The notes under the pieces are model-generated. The model saw only the letters and a program-made list of their open reading frames with translations, ran no database searches and was not told the origin of the DNA. A DNA stretch of 64,000 nt, taken from contig FN648564.1 in assembly GCA_000310025.1 (NCBI GenBank), forward strand, positions 180,510 through 244,509, in the 5' to 3' direction. Position numbers and translations under genes: made by a program. This stretch comes from Ectocarpus siliculosus (lineage: Eukaryota; Sar; Phaeophyceae; Ectocarpales; Ectocarpaceae). Each line of letters opens with the position of its first letter. Positions within the stretch are counted from its first letter, which is position 1. Shown in pieces: positions 1 through 11,650 of the stretch.

Positions 1-24
1 GGTCCTCCGCTGCGGACCACCACC

Positions 25-55
<31 letters not shown>

Positions 56-981
56 CCGTTACCGTTGGGCCGTGAATTTCCGCCGAAACGGAGAGCGTGC
101 GGATCGCTAGCCGGCGCGGCCGTCCGCTGCGCACGATCACCGAGATTTTTCTCAACGTGGTGGCTACGCACAAGAATCTCTAAGCTTCTGCGTGTGAGCG
201 TGTGATCATGCATGAGCACGATCTTGACCTGTTCGTAGTCTGCCGAGAGGCTTCTACGTAAAGTCGCAAGGACCTCACTTTCCGGGATTTCATAACCGTT
301 GACAGCGCGAAGCGTATTCAGCACTTTGTTAAACCTCAGAAAGTAGTCTTGCGGGTCCTCGCCGAGCTGCATCTTCATGTTAGCGAGAGACAACTTCAGG
401 GCCTCCTTTTCAGAGCTACTCATCGGAAGACAAAACTCCTGGGCCGCCTCCCATGCCCCCGACACATTCCCTACAGCAAGAATTGTCGATTGAAATTTCG
501 CCCCCTTCGTGGCTCGCCTCAAGTAATCGAAAGCACGCTCGTGATCACGCACACGCTTCTCACTGTGGAATCTGATGTTCTCGCTCCTGGATGTGTGTAT
601 GAGCCAGATGCGTTGGTCAGGACTCGCCGGCGGAGTGAGTGTGTGCCCAAGATCTTCGCCGGCGAGGAAGACCTCGAATATCGTCTTGAAGAGCGGGAAG
701 TTGCCGTCGTACACTGGTGGCTTGCGGTCCCTGTACTGCTGTTGCACTGGACCATCTCGAACAGAAGTAGCCGCTCCCCCGGCTCCAAAGGTGTCCGCCA
801 CCCCGGCTGCTCCACCCCTATAATACCCCGACGCGTACCCAGCGCCATCCACCCTATCTCTCGTAGCGTCCCCCGCTGAACTGCGCTCCCTTTCCTCCTC
901 AAGTTTCCTCCGTAACTCCGCACTCTCGGCTTCCGCTTTCTTCGTTCTTTCTTCCAACAACTCTCTCTCTCTTTCCGTCAT
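1..981 (-). mobile_element. Copia-type LTR retrotransposon, gag gene (runs off the left edge)
   Basis: Read on the minus strand, a frame starts at ATG 981-979 and stays open to the window edge, about 327 codons. In order it shows a charged Glu/Arg-rich start, a Gly/Ala-rich hinge, then a helical core from about residue 90 to 290 with the look of the Copia gag polypeptide (UBN2-like) family: the segments DGNFPLFKTIFEVFLA and EDPQDYFLRFNKVLNTLRAV are typical. It ends in a poly-Gly tract coded by the GCC repeat at 29-59, where the zinc knuckle would follow. Gag builds the cytoplasmic particle in which the element is copied. The visible part looks whole, which suggests a fairly young copy. Protease, integrase and RT would lie left of the window. 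The 5' LTR should lie to the right of 981, but I could not fix its ends or a primer site. Confidence 0.8.
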
Positions 982-1118
982 CGCTGTACCAACACCTGGC
1001 CAAGCTAGGCTCCACGATATCGTGTTAGTGCACTGCCGCCCTCAGCGGTCTGTGGTGTTGAGACTGGGGACTATGTTATCCCAGGAACAGCTGATAAAAA
1101 AGGACCATGTATCGTATA

Positions 1119-1178
1119 TATTCGTCACGCAAGCCCCTCAGGCAAGCTGGTATTCGACACGCAAGCCCCTCAGGCAAG
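1119..1178. repeat. Direct repeat, two units of 32 bp
   Basis: The 21-base core at 1126-1146 recurs exactly at 1158-1178, and the flank TATTCGWCACGC is also shared. It lies just upstream of the Copia gag, in the stretch where that element's 5' LTR would be expected, and may be part of it. Confidence 0.8.
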
Positions 1179-1180
1179 TG

Positions 1181-1208
1181 CCGGGAGCACACCGCTGTGT
1201 GCTCCCGG
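1181..1208. other. Perfect 12-bp hairpin
   Basis: CCGGGAGCACAC at 1181-1192 and its exact reverse complement at 1197-1208 are separated by CGCT. It sits directly after the 32-bp direct repeat. If this stretch is the Copia LTR, the stem-loop could mark its transcribed R/poly(A) region, but that is inference. Confidence 0.75.
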
Positions 1209-1324
1209 GGGGCCCGCACTTGGACCACAACCGCATGCATACCCTCACACCCATACTTCCCATACGCGTATCCCCCACAGAGGATGCACAGATCGGACTC
1301 ATATCCAAGTACCACAAACAACAC

Positions 1325-1486
1325 CCCCAGGACCGATTTCAAAGTTCGATTTATCAACAGCAGAAAGAGTCTCAGCGCCGAAAACGGCGGCGTTGAAGCC
1401 GTCTGGTCAAGAGCTGTCCGTATTGTTCCGTTGACGCATCCTCTTCGTCGTGGAGGAATCGAGCTTTGAAAATCGGTCCAGGGGGT
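1325..1486. mobile_element. Small inverted-repeat element, copy A
   Basis: The left end (1325-1351) and right end (1458-1486) are inverted copies of about 27 bp, CCCCCWGGACCGATTT..AAAGYTCGAT, with few differences. The same ends occur in copy B at 2840-3054, in the same order and spacing. This is the layout of a MITE-like non-autonomous DNA element. I cannot fix a target-site duplication, so the superfamily is open. Confidence 0.5.
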
Positions 1487-1671
1487 GTGTTATCTTGTGT
1501 CAGAGTATCTACATACCTCGTATATATCTACTCGGTGTATACGGTAAGCAAAAAGTGGGGCATGATTGCAGGTGGCGTAGGCAGATTCATTGCGTAGGGT
1601 TACGGCCATGACAGCAGCACGGTACTACCCATCATCTACCAACACTTGAGAACTTGACGTGAGACAACATA

Positions 1672-1899
1672 TCAGTACATCAAGCAAGCTTCAAGGGCGC
1701 CACCCTCGACGACACAGGCTTCGGGACATCTCACTACCTTTTTTGGGCGGCCATCGATGAGTAGTACCGCCACAGTCAGCGGGAAATCGTTATTGTATCC
1801 GTGCGATATGAGTAGTTTCCCGATGTCCAGGACCGTAGTTTCATTGATAGGGCGCATCGTCTCGCTTTTAACAAGCTCCTTGGCGACTTCGATTGTCAT
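1672..1899 (-). CDS. Small orphan open frame, 75 residues
   Basis: ATG at 1899-1897, stop at 1672. The product has a natural amino-acid mix, with the stretches TVLDIGKLLISHGY and DFPLTVAVLLIDGRPKKVV and a CPEACVV segment near the C-terminus. I recognise no family. Just upstream (1905-1975, minus strand, other frame) is a second protein-like piece with CPSC and an acidic DEDW motif, so this may be the last exon of a decayed gene or part of an unclassified element. It lies between the two inverted-repeat elements A and B. Low confidence as a functional gene. Confidence 0.25.
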   Translation of the reverse strand: MTIEVAKELVKSETMRPINETTVLDIGKLLISHGYNNDFPLTVAVLLIDGRPKKVVRCPEACVVEGGALEACLMY

Positions 1900-2839
1900 C
1901 TATCTGCCCACATCCAATCCTCGTCGGTTGGGTTGCAACAACTCGGACATTTAGGCAAGTCGTCATACTTCTTCTTGGCGCCGAAGGAGGTGCGGAGTGC
2001 GAAGCAACAGATTTCTTACGAAGAAGGTCTTTCTTACGAGCGGGCCGGCACTGTATACCAGGCGAGGACGCCTGCCTGGCGCAGAAGGCTAACTGATACA
2101 GAATACAACAGCAATACAACACCTGACACCCCTCGTTTAAACTGCCCGGCGACCGCAGGGGACGCGAGTGATAATTGGTAGGCGAATTGGAGTACACGAT
2201 TGGTGCCGGGTGTTGCCTTCCTTACGATCTTATATACGATACCGCGACGGTTGAAAAGAAAGCTACTAGAAAGCTGTCTCGGTCTTCGAGTCCAAGAGCC
2301 ATCACATCGTACAAGGCATCCACACACACATCGCCGCCCTGTTCGCAGGATGAGAGGTGTAGCGCGGGAATAAGTTTCGACTTCGCTCTGCTCTATCGGT
2401 GTGCTGTCAGAGGCTCAGAATTTTGAAAATTAAGATAAAGCGCCTGAGAAATTGAGCTCATCACAACGATAAGAAATGGAGGAATAAGAAATAGCACAAA
2501 TTCGACTTCCTAGACACAAGAAAAAGAGGATTCAAGGTTGGCCTCAGGAAATAAGAAATGGCCTCCCCGCGCATACAACGCGGGCGGGGGGGCTTTTCTA
2601 TCGCCGTTAGTAGGGTCGACGGAAATGGCGTTGATAAGAGATTGTGCAATTCTCATCGGGAAAAAGTAAGAAATATTGTGACAAAAGAAATTCAGTTCAC
2701 GGTGTCTGCGGCAGTAAGATTTGAGCCTCGGCAGAAATAGACAACAGGTAGGTGTTACAAGCGGGTCGCCACTGTATACTAGATACCACCCCGCGCTGAA
2801 TAACAACACCTGGTGTGCCCCAGCGCGGAATTCGTACCT
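1900..2839. other. No gene recognised
   Basis: Only short overlapping frames on both strands. CACTGTATACCA at 2049 has a near copy at 2769 (CACTGTATACTA), a hint of an old partial duplication. Nothing else is supported. Confidence 0.5.
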
Positions 2840-3054
2840 ACCGTAGGTTGCAAAGATACCCCCTGGACTGACCTTTAAAGCTCGATTACTCCACGACCAA
2901 GAGGATGCCGAAGGCAAACGATACGTATTCGAAAACTCTGGACGGGACGGTTGCAACTCCTCCATTTTCGGCACCGTCGCTTCTTTCCTTGCCGAGTAGT
3001 CAAGCTTTGAAAATCGGCCCGGGGGGTGTGATATCTTCCGCAACCGACGGCAGT
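2840..3054. mobile_element. Small inverted-repeat element, copy B
   Basis: The left arm (2840-2890) and right arm (2998-3054) match as inverted repeats over about 50 bp with small gaps. The outer part is GGTTGC..AGATA and the inner part is the CCCCC..AAAGCTCGA sequence also found in copy A. The interior (about 110 bp) is only weakly like that of copy A. Without a visible transposase it can only be non-autonomous. Confidence 0.5.
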
Positions 3055-3499
3055 TAAATGATTAAGGTATTACCAACCTACCGCCGGGTGGGTGTGGTGG
3101 CCTCAACAATTTCGTGATCAAAGCTGCTCACTCGTGTTCGGAGCGAAAAGAGGAAGTGTCTCCGTGCAACTCCGTGCGCTTATTACTTTACTAGAAATTC
3201 CAAGGTATATCCATTGCCATGATTTTATTTGTTTTTGAATCCATCCCGTCCACTGTAGTCGAGTCGTATTTTTCCGAGGGAGCAAAGCAGCCGAAGATGC
3301 TCGCGTGAAAAGCGTCAACACCGATGACGATACGCCGTATTCTGCATTAATTACAGATTTATTTGGGACAAACGATAGATTAACAACAAGGACAACGACC
3401 ACCTGCAGCAAAAAATTAAATCTGAACGGTGTTTCTGTACCAGCACCCAAATATCAGCATCGTAGTTCTCTACGAGATTTGAGCGAATTGAAGAAACGA
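3055..3499. other. No gene recognised
   Basis: No convincing frame or repeat. The right end grades into the degenerate array that follows. Confidence 0.5.
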
Positions 3500-4260
3500 A
3501 ATCGTATTTTTTTCACCAGCAGACAGCACACAACTATCAGCAACAAGAAGTACGAATCGTATTCAGTGATAGAAATCGTGTTTCTTTGCCAGTCAGCACA
3601 CAACAACTATAATACCAGCAACGATAAACACGATTGATTTCGTATTTCTTCAACATCAGCCAGCACATAAGTAACTATCGGCAACAAGAAGTGCCCGGTA
3701 CGACAACAACAACACCGAAATATCAGCAAATGGAAACAAGAAATCGTATTTCTTGGCGAGATATCAGCCAATGGAAAGAACAAATCGTATTTCTTTACGA
3801 GTTATCCGCGAACATAATGACCACATCGTATTTCTATACAAACCAGCCAGCACACAACAATCAGCAATAAGAAATACGGAAAAGTATTTCTTACCAGTCA
3901 GCACACACTATCAGCATTATGAAATACGATTTTGTGTTTCTTTACGAGCCAACACCGAAACATTAGCGAACAGAAATACGAAGAAATCGTATTCCTCCAC
4001 CAGCCAGCAGTAAGAAAAACGAAATCGGTTTCCTTGACCAGCCAGCACTCCAATATCAGCGACAAGAATACGAAATACGAATTTCTTTAACAGAGCCAGC
4101 ACACACTATCAGCAATATAGTAAACAATACGAAATTACCAGCCAGTAGACCACTACCAGCTAAAGAAAGTACGCAATTCTATCTCTGCCTGCCACAAAAC
4201 CAATACGAGCAAATGGGAATTCGAACTCGTATCACCTTCCTCTCAGCCACCGCGCAGGAA
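3500..4260 (+). repeat. Degenerate array with a palindromic core
   Basis: Units of roughly 40-70 bp repeat the core GAAATCGTATTTCTT, followed by CCAGCCAGCACACAACTATCAGCAA. Clear cores lie near 3507, 3563, 3640, 3740, 3781, 3977 and 4068. The core is close to self-complementary (GAAATACG/CGTATTTC), so neighbouring units can pair. Units differ in length and sequence, which points to an old satellite. Confidence 0.7.
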
Positions 4261-4304
4261 TCAAAAAGAAGATCGCATCCCAAAGTAGGGGGGTGTCCCC
4301 CTGC

Positions 4305-4525
4305 AATTTTCGGGTTGAGGTTCCCTTATGCAGCGCCTCCTCAGCGTTGGTGAGGATGCGGTTCCCCAATGCAGAGGACCGCCTTGTGCATGGGATCAAG
4401 GTGTTGCCTACGGCAGAGGTCCCGCTGCTGCAAAGCCAACGGAGGTTCCCTCAGGCGCGGGTTCCCCTCGCACTCTTGACGTCTGGTACTGCAGAGGTTC
4501 CCTGGTGTACTGCAGATCATCAGGA
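4305..4525 (+). repeat. Degenerate repeats of a GAGGTTCCC motif
   Basis: GAGGTTCCC or close forms (GCGGTTCCCC, GAGGTCCCG, GCGGGTTCCCC) recur about six times at irregular 25-60 base spacing, usually followed by a GCAG-type sequence. No coding content is recognised. Confidence 0.5.
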
Positions 4526-6000
4526 GCCAGGAGTTTCGCTTCCTCCAGGGCACCCACCGATGCGCGGCGGCAGCGAATGTGCCACAGCCGGATAACACAC
4601 GCGACGTGCCCGGAAATCAACAGCACGCGAACCGTTTTGTGTAGCATTTTTGCTGCACCACGGCTCCTAAAAGAATAATTCTGCACCGAAACACCGGCGC
4701 TGGAATGTGGAGGGGTGTCGTCGTCGTCGTTTCATCAAACGGTGTTGCGTGATGAATGAACGAGTCCTGACTGAGTACTTAATAAGTAAGCCAGCAACGT
4801 CTACCTGCATTCGCTATTCATTCCACCAACATTTGGTATGGGGCAAGTATCGGGTGCAGACGAAAAAGAAATGTTCGCGTCAAAATACTGTCTCGATTTT
4901 GAGCGAGTTGACCAAGAGCGCATATATGCACTATTGATCACGAGATGTCGAGGTGTGCTGATTTGAACGGGGCTCCCGCTTGATTCTGTGCATGTTCCAA
5001 CAATGTTTTGCAGCAAAAAACTAAAGGTAGACGGATTGCATTATTCGGGTGTCGGCGCGTGTGCCGCATTATGACGCTGGCGGGCTCTTGTCGAGAGCGT
5101 TTCTGCACAAAGGATTGACTCAAGTTCCTTGTAATAACGAGTGAGAGACATGGACAGCTCAAACGAACAAGCACGTTAATCAGTTAGTTGTAGTCAGGTG
5201 AAGAAACCATTCCCATTTGGATACCTCCAAGATCTACTCGTTCCTGCGACACGCACCAAAAATCAGCAGGTAATCCATCACTACTTGCCTCCCTCTCTCT
5301 TGGTTGAGCTCGACATGGTGGTAGGAAATACCAGGCATGTCAGGTACTCGTTTATTCACCACTCGTTACAAGAGAGCCCTACGACCAAATACAGACAGAC
5401 GTCCCTGTTGCACTCAGTTAGATTTGAACTCGAGAACCACTTGCTTTCCCGCACTAGCAGCTCGGGCAGTTGCAGCTTTAGCCTCCGCAACAGGCTGAGC
5501 TTCAAGCACTTTCCCCAACTCATGCGGCACACATGTTGTCCAACTGCTGTTCTATCTCCGGAGTAAGATCGGGCTTCGACATGTGAGGAACAGTATCATC
5601 TCGACACGGTCGGGAGTCATTGCCTGCCAAGTGATACACGAGTCCCACAAACCTAGTCCGGTCAATTGTCCATGCGAAGGTGCACGCAATGTGTGTGGGG
5701 GGGGCGATACGCATGTGAGCCCTTTTTTCTTTGTCTTGTTCGCTTATGTTTTTATGTGGATGTATAGACTATACGGAAGCCCCCCTGCATACATCGTGTC
5801 TTACGCAAGACACGCGCCGTGCAAAACCCCGTCACTCTGTGGAAACCGAGGCTGTATTGCGGTTTTAACCGAGGGTTGTGCGAATTTAACAGTGGGTTAT
5901 GTGACGGAGTAGCTCAAACCGCTGTGTGAAAAAACCGCTTGTTGTGCGGATTGTTGGGTAACCTCAAGGAGCGGAGCGGTATATCCGAGGGCAAAATTCT
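4526..6000. other. No gene recognised
   Basis: Only short frames that overlap on both strands. There is a short GTC run near 4716. From 5840 to 5990 loose AACCGAGG/TTGTGCGG motifs recur. Confidence 0.5.
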
Positions 6001-6004
6001 AACG

Positions 6005-6031
6005 GAGCGGAGCAGTTATAACGCTCCGCTC
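6005..6031. other. 9-bp hairpin
   Basis: GAGCGGAGC (6005-6013) and GCTCCGCTC (6023-6031) are exact inverted copies around a 9-base A/T-rich loop. A similar GGAGCGGAGC occurs about 40 bases upstream. Confidence 0.6.
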
Positions 6032-6219
6032 GGGTCCGCTTTCTAGAAAAAAAACGCTCCATGAATAGCCCTGGAATTTTGGACTATCCAAACCATACAA
6101 TAAATGAAAATCACAGTCCTGTATACGTAATCTTTCACACGAAATAATTGCCGAGAAGTCAGGAGAAATTTTGTCGTGCGCTGAGAGCCCTCCATTTTGG
6201 CTCTCTCGGCCTCTCACAG

Positions 6220-6437
6220 AGCTACGTGTCCATCTATCCGGGATCTTTGGAGCGCTTTCGTATCTCGTATCATTTCGTTTTCCCGGTTCTTTCATGTCTT
6301 CTCACACTGCGTTTGTTTGCCTCGCTCGGGTCTGGCCCATTTGCTCGCGGAACCTATCGCCCCTTTCCTCTAATCCTCATCCACCACACATACATTCCAT
6401 TTCCCCGCACTCCCTCCCTCGCCCCCCCCCCCTCCCC

Positions 6438-6468
<31 letters not shown>

Positions 6469-7090
6469 TTCTCTCTCTCATATCCATCATCTTCTCATCT
6501 TTTCATTTCGTATCTCCGGGATACGCCACAGAGCTGCAGTTCCATCTCTCGGGATAATGGGCGCTTTGTTATCCGTTAACACTCCGTTTTTATCCGTTAA
6601 ATATTTTTTTCACGTCTTCTCACCCTGTATCAGTCTCTGCATCTCTTCTGCGGGCTCGCGGAAAACGTCTTCGCCCCTCTCCTACGCTCTCTGTCCCATC
6701 TATCCATCTATTCACACATTATGCAAATCTCTCTCGGCTCTCATAGAGCGCTGCTTTTTGTCTCTCGCGGCCTGTCAATAAGCTGTATTTGCATCTCTCC
6801 GGGATCTTTCGAGCGTTTTGTTATTTTGGTTTTCTTCGTGCCTTCTCACCCGATCTGCATCATCGGCCACGCCCGCTCGTGAAGGCTTAGGTCGCTCTCC
6901 TCTGCTTTCTCTCCCGTCCATCCAACCACATTTTACCCCATCTCTCTGTCTTTCTCTTGAATCAATATGTTTTCGTGCGCTTGACGCGCCACGGCTTTTT
7001 TACTCTCCGCACTCTTCGCGGTCTTTCTCGGCCGTATTGCGGATATCAGACCAAACGGTCACCAGACGCAAGCAGCACAGCAGCAGTAGC
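6220..7090 (+). repeat. Three diverged tandem units, 250-310 bp, pyrimidine-rich
   Basis: The unit start (GAGCTGYATTTGCATCTCT, then CCGGGATCTTTSGAGCG and TTTGTTAT) recurs at about 6220, 6531 and 6780. Later landmarks also recur in order: CTTCTCACCC, then a CTC-rich stretch with CCATCYATCCA. Spacing is 311 then 249 bp, so units have gained or lost pieces, including a GTCT run in unit 1. The strong C/T bias leaves long low-complexity open frames that I do not take as genes. Confidence 0.6.
6441..6468 (+). repeat. Microsatellite (GTCT)7
   Basis: Seven perfect GTCT units, preceded by an 11-base C run at 6422-6432, inside the first pyrimidine-rich tandem unit. Confidence 0.95.
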
Positions 7091-7302
7091 TAAAAAAAAA
7101 GCGGTCTGGCCGTTGTGGCTAAGTCCGTTTTCTCTCGCCAGGGGAGCTCATCTCAGTTTTGTGGCTCAAGTACATGTGGTACACCACTTCATAATTTGGT
7201 GTGGCTGGGCAATTTTCAACTCCGCCCTTGAAGGCCAAAGTCTGCATGAATTTGAATTCCGCACAGCACGCCGCATGCCGCGGATGACGCAAATCGAGCA
7301 CG

Positions 7303-7304
<2 letters not shown>

Positions 7305-7382
<78 letters not shown>
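7305..7382 (+). repeat. Microsatellite (CT)39
   Basis: An uninterrupted 78-base CT run. It produces SLSL/ERER frames that have no coding meaning. Confidence 0.97.
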
Positions 7383-7389
<7 letters not shown>

Positions 7390-9400
7390 CCTATACCGAG
7401 CCGTTTTTATTCTTTTCACTCAAGTGCGACATACGGCCTGCCACGAATGCTGAGGACCACTTGTCGCGTATGTTGGAATCAATCTGTTAGCTGGGCGGCG
7501 AAAGCCGCCAGATCCCTTGTATTTTATAGGTTTACGCCAGCCCCAAGACATCGCCCTACTGACCTACTCTGCAACCCCATTGTGCATGGCACTTGAGTAA
7601 ATTCTCGACATGTCCAATACTGAAGTCATCTGCTGGACACGCTGTATTTGGTACACGAGAGTCGATGGCTGGCTCCGGTTCATCTGCCCTACTGCATTTG
7701 CACGGTTTCCTGCATGTCGCTGTCTTTTAGCGGGTAGTTGAGCTTCAGGGAATTTCCGTCTCCGTAGAATTATGCTGAAAGGTGGTCGGTGGAACATGTG
7801 CACAGCATAACAAGGGCACGACGCTGGAATAATAGAGGTTCCAACAATATGTTGCGACATGGCGAAAAATTCGAACGTCGTCCTTTCATTCAGCCATTCG
7901 CGGTCGATGGGCAAGTCTATCTTTACTTGGAATGCTGACGTAAGCCATTGGCAGCCCCCTTATTCCGGTGGGTGTATCCGACGTGTATCTCATAACGGAC
8001 TCTGTCTTCACCATTGCACATGGGTGACGACGATAACAACTTGAGACCGAGGTCCGATTTAATCGATTGTCAGGCCGACAACGAAGATATAGAACAGTGC
8101 CGTCACTTTCTTGAGAACAGTGCCGTTACTTTTCTTCAGGATGTCTCTCGCCCCCCCGTCCCCCCCCTCACCGTCTCATTCGGAACACGGAGGCATCTGA
8201 ACACAGCCATTGTGCGGGAGGCGGGTGAACAAAGTGGCGCTACATTTACCTGAGGGAACGACTCCGGACGACCCCAACGAGGGATAAAAACCATACCGGG
8301 CCTTGTTTTCCAGTGTCCCTAACGGGTGACAACGACAACACCTTGAAACGAGACTTCAGCGATGAGACAATACAATGGCGCGCAGATCCTCTTCTCTTTG
8401 GATCTCTGACGTACGACTCTGCCCTAGCCTTCGTATCGTTCCATTGGGTGCTGCAACGAATTCATTATATTCGGTCCTCGTTTCCGTGAGGGATATATCG
8501 AAGCGCTAACCGTAATAGAAATAAATATTGTTCGTCCGTCGTCGATGAATTCGCTCCGTCCGGAAACCTTTGCGAAACATTCGATGGCCGATTGCTGCGT
8601 GTGCCGCTCATTTGCGGCTAGCTGTGTGCTCACATCGACCCACGTGTAATGGACGGCAGAGCACTGCTGACTGAGAGAAAAGGCGAGAGGTCGTTCCACA
8701 CCCAGCCGATATCGATTGGGTGCGAAAATGACTTGTGTAGCAAAGCGACGCAGAAGAGAATGGAGGCGCGGTCGGCGCCTCGGAAGTAACGACCGATGAA
8801 GTCGGAACTAAAGTAGTGTCGCGCGGTGGTCGAACGACACCATCCCGCGACAAACACTGCAACTAGGAGGGCAGTCGGAGAGTTGGCATTGTTTTTCCCC
8901 AACTGGGCACCTTCTCCTCCGCCCCACATTCCCGTCATCAACATCGAGGAGGTCCGTTGTATCGAGCGGTCGGTCCGGGCGTGCGGAGCACGGAGACCTC
9001 GACGCGTCCTCGTTGGCGACGCGTGTTCGATGATAAAATAGCGAATCCCGTCTTTTTGTGGTGTTACTCTCACATATCCTCGTCTGTTCTGTCGGGATTT
9101 TTGCTCAGACTCGGCGACAGAATCTCTTCGCGCACTCAACGCTCTCCTGTCTTGGCGTTGCTGACAGCCCGCCCACCCGCCCTATCGCGGTCTGTGTGGA
9201 GTTGGGCGACGTTTCATGACACGATTACTGTACATTTTCACATCAAGAGTGACTGCCCCGCGTCTCGCAAAAGGCAAAACCCTCCGACTGCGGTCTCACG
9301 CGACCGCACTCGATCGCTCCCTCTCTCATCCTGTTCTACCGCGTGTCCTCTATAAGGCAGCTCCATTCTGTCTGCCTCGCGGTGATTGCGGTGGACGTGC
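7383..9400. other. No gene recognised
   Basis: Frames up to about 169 codons exist on the minus strand (8630-9139) but start without ATG and match nothing known to me. GGTGACGACGATAACAACTT near 8022 has a weak copy near 8325 (GGTGACAACGACAACACCTT). Confidence 0.5.
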
Positions 9401-11460
9401 TGTAGCTACATCTGCTCATGTAAGACAGTGAGACGCGGGTGCCAGGCAGTGTCGTTCGCAATAGCCTCGTCCGATTGGGCATTGAAAAACGGACAAGACC
9501 TATTTAGACACAACTCCATCGCCCATCCTCCTATCCTTCTGCTCGGGATCCTGCATTCCGCGTCTTGTAACATACCCATAGATTCCAAGATACAGGTTAA
9601 TGAATATGACAACGGGTGCCTAGGGGCACGTGGTTCCATTGCAACTCTCCGTCATGTGCGATATTAAAACAGTAACGAAGATGTCTAGCTCTCAACGGAT
9701 GCTTAGCCCAGCTGCACCACCGCGAGCTCCCCTGATATTCGGCTACAGTATCTAGCAGAGAAGATACCTATGGAAGTTGCATGCGGAAAAATCGAAAACA
9801 ATCGACTCCCATACGGTGGTCATCTGAGACGCCTGGGAAGGTCAACGGCGGCTTAGCTATCAACCCCCGAAACGCGATACACAGCTCGATACACTCACGG
9901 AAGTGATCAACACCATCGCACGCTATTGGAAAACGAGACCGCCGCAGCCAAGGGTATGGTGCCTCAACTAGCTGTGAAATTCGAGAGGACGTTATCTGGG
10001 ACTCATCCGTTGTTCGAACTGTGAACCTTTGTCACATTTTTTTTTTTCTTAATATGACACAACGAAACCATCTCTATCATAGAAAAGAGTCTGAGACAGA
10101 TTAGCAATGGATTTATAGCGTCAGAAAGTACCTGTATGTCTATGATTTCCCAGACAGCATATAGGGACATCTCCCCTGCGGGTAACAGGCTCAACAAGAC
10201 AGTTTGGTAGCTGTCTTGTGTGTCTCATATATGTTATGTTGGGAAGGTGCAGATGATATGTGTTAGGTACTGGTCGGGCGTTTTGTGTGTGGCACCCTTG
10301 TAGTCGTAGGGCATGCAATCTCCCTCAGTTTTCAAACGTATTTTCATTTTCTTTTTTTTGCGGCCGACGTCCACGGACACTCAAGGATTTCGGAAAAACA
10401 GCTCGGTGTCTCTGAGCAGGCCGCGCGGCAGGCTCTCGACGACGAATGATAATATTCTGGAGAGGCAGCACGGAGGGCGCGGTCCGTGCGGGCATGCGTG
10501 AACTCCGACGACGCCACGTGATGATGGATCGAAGACTCTCGTACTAAGGGGTGTGCGGCGTAAAACGTGCTCGAGGCATGAGCACGGAGTAAGCGTGACG
10601 GATAAACAAGAGGTAGAAAACTTCGCTCCGTAGGCGCTGTGTGAAACTTGTCTCTGTCGCACCAAGTACGCGATAATGAATCGCGACAACCATACTGCCC
10701 GCCATGGCATGGAAGGATTACAATAACATCAGCGGTGGGCCACGGGGTGTTCAGATACTAGCTCGGGGGTGATAGCCCCCCGCCCTCATCTCGAGCCGTA
10801 TTTTTTTTCCAGACAGAGAGAGCGGGTTGCCAAAGGGAAAGAAGGGGCTTGCTCTCTTACACCATTAACACAAACATTGAGCGAAAGGTGGGTAAAGAAG
10901 CCTCTATTATACAGAATACCACCCCGTCTCTGTTGCCGTGGAAACACAGAACGCCATGCTCACTTTTGTTCCCGCATACACTCTGCTCTTAGCGGACCCA
11001 TTTCCGACACACAGGCGCGGCTAGAAGACAAAACTGTATGGTAGGAGAGGTGGGAGGATGTTGGGACAGGTAGCACCGCAGCAGTAGGGGCCGTTTGGGG
11101 AGGGAGACTATCGATTCACATGTGTCTATGCATCCAAGGCTCCCCTTCGGGAGTTTGGTGACTTGCCTCCCGGGGGCGACGCAAGAGGATTTGGCCAATG
11201 TTTTGTGTGTCCTGTTTGGGGGGTACTCAGCACTCGATAATGATATACGGAAATCTGTGGGTTTCGTTTATCACTGTGGTATCTGTTTATAGAGGGGCGG
11301 TCCCCCTTGTGCGTGCATTGGCTAGCATGTCTGGCGCACTCGTGAATGGTACCAAGGTCTTCAGTCAAACTTTCTTCTCTGCGCTTCTGGCAAAAGCTGC
11401 CCGCCTCCAAACACGATCGATCGAGCCTGGTTGGGGACAGCCGGTGTTGGCGTATGACAT
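9401..11460. other. No gene recognised
   Basis: No frame above about 135 codons and no family resemblance. A T run lies at 10040-10049. Confidence 0.5.
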
Positions 11461-11514
11461 ATTGCTGCAAGACGTGCTACTTCCGAGACGTGCTGCAGTT
11501 TGCAACTTGTTTGG

Positions 11515-11650
11515 GGGGCCGTGTCACTTCCGGAACGGCACCGAGGGTGGGATCATATTGAGAGCCGTGTTACTTTCGGAACGGCAGAGCGTGTGGTAGT
11601 ATCTGGGAGCCGTGTCACTTTCTCACTTTCGGAATGGCACCGTGGGGTGG
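11515..11650 (+). repeat. Tandem repeat, three units of about 45 bp
   Basis: GCCGTGTCACTTYCGGAACGGCACCG and close forms occur at 11518, 11563 and 11607; the third carries a small internal duplication (CACTTTCTCACTTTCGG). Each unit ends in a GTGGTRGGATAT-like stretch. The core holds the inverted pair GCCGT..ACGGC. Confidence 0.7.

Noticed and set aside
349-923. Frames on both strands antisense to or out of frame with the gag
   Set aside because: They are shadows of the Copia gag, whose own frame is clear.
6957-7490. Long plus and minus open frames through the (CT)39 run
   Set aside because: The frame is open because the repeat has no stops; it codes only Ser-Leu or Glu-Arg alternation.
7564-7620. 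A minus-strand HNGVAE motif like Copia integrase
   Set aside because: Only about six residues match, and no other integrase landmark is found nearby.
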